Assembly: GCF_003171655.1 (NCBI RefSeq)
Contig: NZ_QFZL01000005.1
Coordinates: 174,153-238,152, forward strand
DNA length: 64,000 bases
Reading direction: 5' to 3'
Origin: Stakelama portus
GTDB lineage: Bacteria; Pseudomonadota; Alphaproteobacteria; Sphingomonadales; Sphingomonadaceae
Part shown: positions 60,928 to 64,000 of the stretch, in pieces
How the letters are laid out: each line of letters opens with the position of its first letter
How positions within the stretch are numbered: position 1 is the stretch's first letter
Made by a program: the position numbers and the translations under genes
The notes under the pieces: generated by a model
What the model was told of the DNA's origin: nothing
Seen by the model: the letters and a program-made list of their open reading frames with translations, nothing else
Database searches by the model: none

Positions 60928-61328
60928 GATAAAACCCCCTGAGATTGGAATGCGCCTTGGATCGGCGAAGCCCGAGTCGCCGGATCGGCATGTTCCGGCT
61001 AGGCGGCGCCTCTAGGAATGGCGCGTTGAGCTTTTGTGACATTCAGTCACCAAAACAACATTATTTCCAAAATTCGAGGAATGCGGTGGATTGTCATATG
61101 CGCGCAACATGTCGTCGCCAGCGCGTCATCAGCGCCCCTGTTTCGACCCGGAGCAAGGTGTACTGAAACGAATAATGCACAGATTTACGCTGTTCCGTCA
61201 CGAAACGGCCGATTCGGAGGGGCACAATCCTCCAACATCGCCGCCGACAGCCAACTGTGGATTTGATGTTGATTTATGACGGCGAGGTCGAACCTGCAGC
61301 CTTTGCCCGACGAAAGGACGCATGCCCG
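60928..61328. promoter_or_regulatory. 401-base divergent region, receptor and phosphoesterase
   Basis: No gene. The AT-rich part 61030-61085 is the likely receptor promoter and contains the dyad GTGAC-ATTCA-GTCAC (61036-61050). GAAACGAA and ACGAAACG further right are the type of short direct motif used by DeoR repressors. A classical pho box was not found, so phosphate control is not supported by sequence. Confidence 0.45.
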
Positions 61329-63359
61329 ATGAAAAGCCGCCTATCGCATGCCTTGCTGCTGACGCTTACCATCGTCGCCACGCTGGCGGCGCGATCGGCG
61401 CTCGCACAAGCGGGATCGTCGCGCGACACGCCCTGGTTCGCTTCGATCGAAGTCGTGCGCGACGCGCGCGCCGATGCGCAAGGCGCCACCGGCACAGTGT
61501 TCGACGATGCCAATCGCAACGGGCGGCTCGACCCCGGCGAACAGGGCATTGCCGGAGTCAGGGTTTCCAACGGGCGCGAGATCGCGACAACCGACGCGGA
61601 GGGACGATACCTGCTTCCGGTACGTGCCGACATGAACCTGTTCGTGATTCAGCCGAGCGGATGGCGCGTGCCCACCGACCGCAACTTCGTTCCCCAATTC
61701 GCCTATGTCCACAAGCCGGGCGGATCGCCCAAGCCGATGCGCTTCGGCGGATTGCCCGACACCGGGCCGCTGCCCGCTGCAGTCAATTTCCCGCTCGCCC
61801 CCAGCGCCATCGGCAGCAATTTCAACTGTGCCGTGCTCGGCGATGTCCAGGTCTATTCGGGTGACGAGATCGGCTATGCGCGCGATTCGATCGTCCGCGA
61901 ACTGACCGATCGCGAAGGCCCCGCGCCCGCGTGCATCTTCGCGCTCGGCGATCTGGTCGGCGACGATCTTGGCCTGCTGCCCCGCCTTGAAACGGTGCTC
62001 GGCGCACTGCACGTCCCGCAATGGTGGGTGCAGGGCAATCACGATTATGATTCGGATGCCGATCGCGACGCCGACAGTTCCGACACCTGGCGGCGCGAAT
62101 GGGGGCCCGAAACCTATGCCTTCGAAATCGGCGACACGCTGTTCATCGGGCTCGACAATGTCGTCTATCCGTGCGGCGAGACCGATAATCGCAACGGCGA
62201 CCGCGCCTTTTGTGCCGAGGACCCGCGCAAGACCTATAATGGCCGCTTCACCGACGATCAGATGGCGTTCCTGGCCAATCTGATTGCCGCGACCGACCCG
62301 GACAAGCTGATCGTGCTGGGCCATCACATCCCGCTGGTCGGTTTCGACAATCGCGAAACCTGGGCGCATCAGACCGACAATGCCGCCCAACTCTATGCAC
62401 TGCTCAGGGGCCGCAAGGCGCTCGACCTTTCGGGGCACAGCCACACGCTCGAAAATCTCGCACCGGGGGACAGCTATGCGGGCTGGCGCGAAATGGTCGG
62501 CGTCGACACGATCCCGTTCCGCCATGTCGTCGCTGGTGCCGTGGCGGGCGACTGGTGGGGTGGCGATTTCGACGTAGCCGGCATTCCGATGAGCCTACAG
62601 GGCGACGGATCGCCGCGCGGCTATCTCGACATGCGCATAACCGGCACCGATTATGCGCTCGATTATCGCGCGACCGGCCAGCCACAGGACAAGGCGATGT
62701 GGCTGTCGGTCAATATGCCCGCATTTCGCGACTGGGCTCAGGCGCTGCTCGCCTGGCGAGAGGCCGATCGCGATACGCGCGATCCGGTGCCACCGTTCAG
62801 TGCGCAGGACCTGCCCGATGTCGGCCTGCTGACGCCCGATGATCTCGCACGCGGCAGCTGGATCACTGCCAATGTCTGGCTCGGTGACAGCGGGACCAGC
62901 GTAACGATCGCACTCGACGACGGCGCGCCGGTGGCGATGGAACACACACAACAGGCGCGAGGCGAGGAAAGCCATATCGGCGTCGACCATGCCGATCCCT
63001 TCGCGCTGCAGCGCCAGCTGAGCGTCGCGCGAACTGCGTTCGAAAGCCGTTCGGGAGACGCGCAGGCGCAGGGCTTTATCCAGGGGCGGCAGGACCGCCA
63101 TCCCCCCGCCGCGCCACAGCCACAGGGGTCTGCAGCCGATCACAGCTCGCATCTCTGGCGCTTCCGCCTGCCCGCCACGCTGGCGCCGGGGGTTCATGTC
63201 GCAACGGTGCGGGTACAGCGTCAGCAAGGATCATCGGCACAGGAAAGCCTGATTTTCGAGATACGGCCTGAACGCCCCCCGCGCACGTTCCGCTTCGACG
63301 TCTGGAATGCCTTCGAAGACGGACCGCGCGTGCCCGAGTTACAGCGCCCCGTAGATTGA
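61329..63359 (+). CDS. Secreted calcineurin-like phosphoesterase
   Basis: A protein of 676 residues with signal peptide LLLTLTIVATLAARSALAQ. Residues 45-115 form a SdrD/CarboxypepD-like beta-sandwich (GTVFDDANRNGRLDPGEQG). The metallophosphoesterase core then shows all metal motifs: GDVQVYSGDEIGYARD, LGDLVGDD, QGNHDYD, LGHHIPL and DLSGHSHT. A C-terminal domain follows that is rich in WLSVNMPAF, HSSHLWRFRLPA and similar strands. This three-part order matches the MetallophosN/C family. ATG 61329 fits the signal peptide; its ribosome site AAAGGA is somewhat far. It probably releases phosphate from organic esters outside the cell. Confidence 0.88.
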   Translation: MKSRLSHALLLTLTIVATLAARSALAQAGSSRDTPWFASIEVVRDARADAQGATGTVFDDANRNGRLDPGEQGIAGVRVSNGREIATTDAEGRYLLPVRADMNLFVIQPSGWRVPTDRNFVPQFAYVHKPGGSPKPMRFGGLPDTGPLPAAVNFPLAPSAIGSNFNCAVLGDVQVYSGDEIGYARDSIVRELTDREGPAPACIFALGDLVGDDLGLLPRLETVLGALHVPQWWVQGNHDYDSDADRDADSSDTWRREWGPETYAFEIGDTLFIGLDNVVYPCGETDNRNGDRAFCAEDPRKTYNGRFTDDQMAFLANLIAATDPDKLIVLGHHIPLVGFDNRETWAHQTDNAAQLYALLRGRKALDLSGHSHTLENLAPGDSYAGWREMVGVDTIPFRHVVAGAVAGDWWGGDFDVAGIPMSLQGDGSPRGYLDMRITGTDYALDYRATGQPQDKAMWLSVNMPAFRDWAQALLAWREADRDTRDPVPPFSAQDLPDVGLLTPDDLARGSWITANVWLGDSGTSVTIALDDGAPVAMEHTQQARGEESHIGVDHADPFALQRQLSVARTAFESRSGDAQAQGFIQGRQDRHPPAAPQPQGSAADHSSHLWRFRLPATLAPGVHVATVRVQRQQGSSAQESLIFEIRPERPPRTFRFDVWNAFEDGPRVPELQRPVD

Positions 63360-63717
63360 TATTGCTGGATAATCTGCTCGGGCGACGGCAGGGCGTTTTC
63401 AGCGACGGCGCTTTTTCCCGTGCTAACTCAACACTCAACAACCCATCAGACGGCGCGTCTTTTATCTCGCTGTAAATTTTTCCACACCCCCTCCGACGCC
63501 CCAATGTCTCCATCGAACAGCAGCTAAAGAGGGAAGAGTTCCAAGCGCTTAGCGCCGATCCGGCATCATAATGGCACCACGAGCCTCCCCCACGGCGCCA
63601 CCTATCTCCCTAAAAAACGATGTGCAGACAACGGCTTAGCAGTGGCCAGGAGCCACTGCCTTTATCTTGCTTTCGCTCCCTACCGCCCCAAGACCTGGCC
63701 CACCCACCGGCAACAAG
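63360..63717. other. Intergenic stretch, 358 bases
   Basis: No supported gene apart from the hairpin listed separately. The region separates the phosphoesterase from the interrupted small minus-strand gene. Confidence 0.4.
63639..63659. terminator. Strong 8-bp hairpin
   Basis: GCAGTGGC (63639-63646) and GCCACTGC (63652-63659) form a perfect stem with a 5-base loop. It lies 59 bases after the stop of the small minus-strand gene and 280 after the phosphoesterase stop. It could terminate transcription from either side. A short pyrimidine run follows on the plus strand. Confidence 0.45.
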
Positions 63718-63858
63718 TCAGTCTACTTGCGATAATTTCTCCACATCCTCCCAGTTTGCTGCGCGACCGATCTCCTGCATGTAGCTTTCGAAGTTGCTGC
63801 CCTCTTCGTCCGAAACCGGTTCGCCGGGGCGCCATACGGAATCGCATTCAAAGCACAT
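63718..63858 (-). pseudogene. Small Cys-containing protein, 5' end probably cut by IS insertion
   Basis: A minus-strand frame ends at TGA 63718 and reads MCFECDSVWRPGEPVSDEEG, then SNFESYMQEIGRAANWEDVE (46 residues from ATG 63858). The composition, mixed acidic and aromatic residues with a CxxC, is that of a real protein rather than a chance frame. It lies inside no other gene. The frame is open further upstream to the left end of the IS3-type element about 16 bases away, so the N-terminal part was probably removed or displaced by the insertion. The family is not recognised; the WRPGEP/NW-EDVE blocks suggest a small immunity-like or regulatory protein. Confidence 0.5.
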
Positions 63859-63873
63859 CTTGAAAGCGACGTT

Positions 63874-64000
63874 TGACGTGACCCCCGCTTTTTCCTCCAG
63901 TTGGAGCTAGAGTCCGACCCGACGAAGGGACGGACGGATGAAGCGGAAGCAGTTTTCGGAAGAGCAGATCATCGGCATTTTGAAGGAAGCCGAGGCGGGC
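63874..64000 (+). mobile_element. Left end of an IS3-family insertion sequence (partial)
   Basis: The element begins near 63874 (TGACGTGACCCCCGC) or 63879 (TGACCCCCGC); IS3 ends usually begin with TG. About 60 bases later comes the first transposase frame. Only the left end is inside the window, so neither the right inverted repeat nor a target duplication can be checked. Confidence 0.7.
63938..64000 (+). CDS. IS3-family transposase OrfA (N-terminus, partial)
   Basis: The last 63 bases read MKRKQFSEEQIIGILKEAEA, the start of the helix-turn-helix OrfA of IS3-family elements, which binds the terminal repeats. A purine-rich ribosome site (GAAGGGACGGACGG) lies just upstream. The rest of OrfA and the OrfB integrase (DDE) domain are beyond the window. 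Confidence 0.85.
   Translation, partial: MKRKQFSEEQIIGILKEAEAG

Noticed and set aside
60928..61328. A pho box controlling the phosphoesterase
   Set aside because: Single ATTGTCAT-like and CATGTCG words occur, but not as the required direct repeat at 11-base spacing.
1..64000. CRISPR arrays, rRNA genes and replication origins
   Set aside because: No regularly spaced repeats, no rRNA signature segments and no DnaA-box or iteron cluster were noticed anywhere in the window.

Overview
The window looks like a high-GC alphaproteobacterial chromosome, most likely a sphingomonad (Sphingomonas, Sphingobium, Novosphingobium or Sphingopyxis type). The reasons are five TonB-dependent receptors embedded in catabolic operons, an ECF sigma / DUF1109 (NrsF-type) pair with a SigF-like promoter, sphingomonad-style DUF4102 integrase remains, and frequent AGGAG/GGAG ribosome sites. 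No tRNA, rRNA or CRISPR array is visible. Functions are read from motifs and gene context, because no database search could be run.

Layout. 1-1920: the tail of a small membrane-protein operon ending in a DUF305 protein, then a dyad-flanked, gene-poor junction with a wrecked tyrosine integrase. This looks like an old island boundary. 1921-12737: an aromatic ring-cleavage cluster. On the minus strand are an extradiol-type VOC dioxygenase, an exported metallo-beta-lactamase-fold hydrolase, an ACMSD-type amidohydrolase that stops before its last metal ligand, an MhpA-type flavin hydroxylase and a TonB receptor. Diverging on the plus strand are a fumarylacetoacetate-hydrolase-family enzyme, a GntR regulator and acetoacetyl-CoA synthetase. 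12738-17612: decayed gene fragments (alpha/beta hydrolase, DUF308, LysR) around an intact sigF/nrsF pair, a TetR/SDR divergent pair with a perfect palindromic operator, and a DUF308 membrane protein.

17615-30406: a second accessory block. It holds an SDR, a VOC protein, an isochorismatase-like hydrolase, a flavodoxin-fold reductase, an exported aspartate-nucleophile alpha/beta hydrolase, an exported cupin, a TonB receptor with an MFS carrier, an AraC regulator, a 942-residue winged-helix/ATPase regulator, two small membrane proteins and a deleted YtcJ-like amidohydrolase. 30397-34302: a metal or siderophore uptake operon (DUF2946 protein, TonB receptor, PepSY membrane protein).

34616-55562 is the most interesting part. 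One minus-strand operon encodes HyuB, HyuA, an MFS carrier and a LigI-like lactonase. Next to it lie a LysR regulator and a plus-strand operon of 2-hydroxyacid dehydrogenase, MOFRL glycerate kinase and tartrate-dehydrogenase-like enzyme. A second minus-strand operon encodes a TonB receptor, AtuA (DUF1446), DUF4387, an acyl-CoA ligase and a class II aldolase-fold protein. Divergent from this is a GntR gene and a CitMHS-type transporter followed by an MFS carrier. Related AATTGGATGCAATT / GCGCATCAATTGAT sequences recur about 50-70 bases upstream of four of these transcription units, which suggests one regulon and one pathway of unknown substrate.

55675-63359: a POT-family transporter, a DeoR regulator apparently lacking a normal start codon, an Oar-like 1007-residue TonB receptor and a divergent secreted calcineurin-type phosphoesterase. 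63360-64000: a small minus-strand gene cut by the left end of an IS3-family element that runs off the window.
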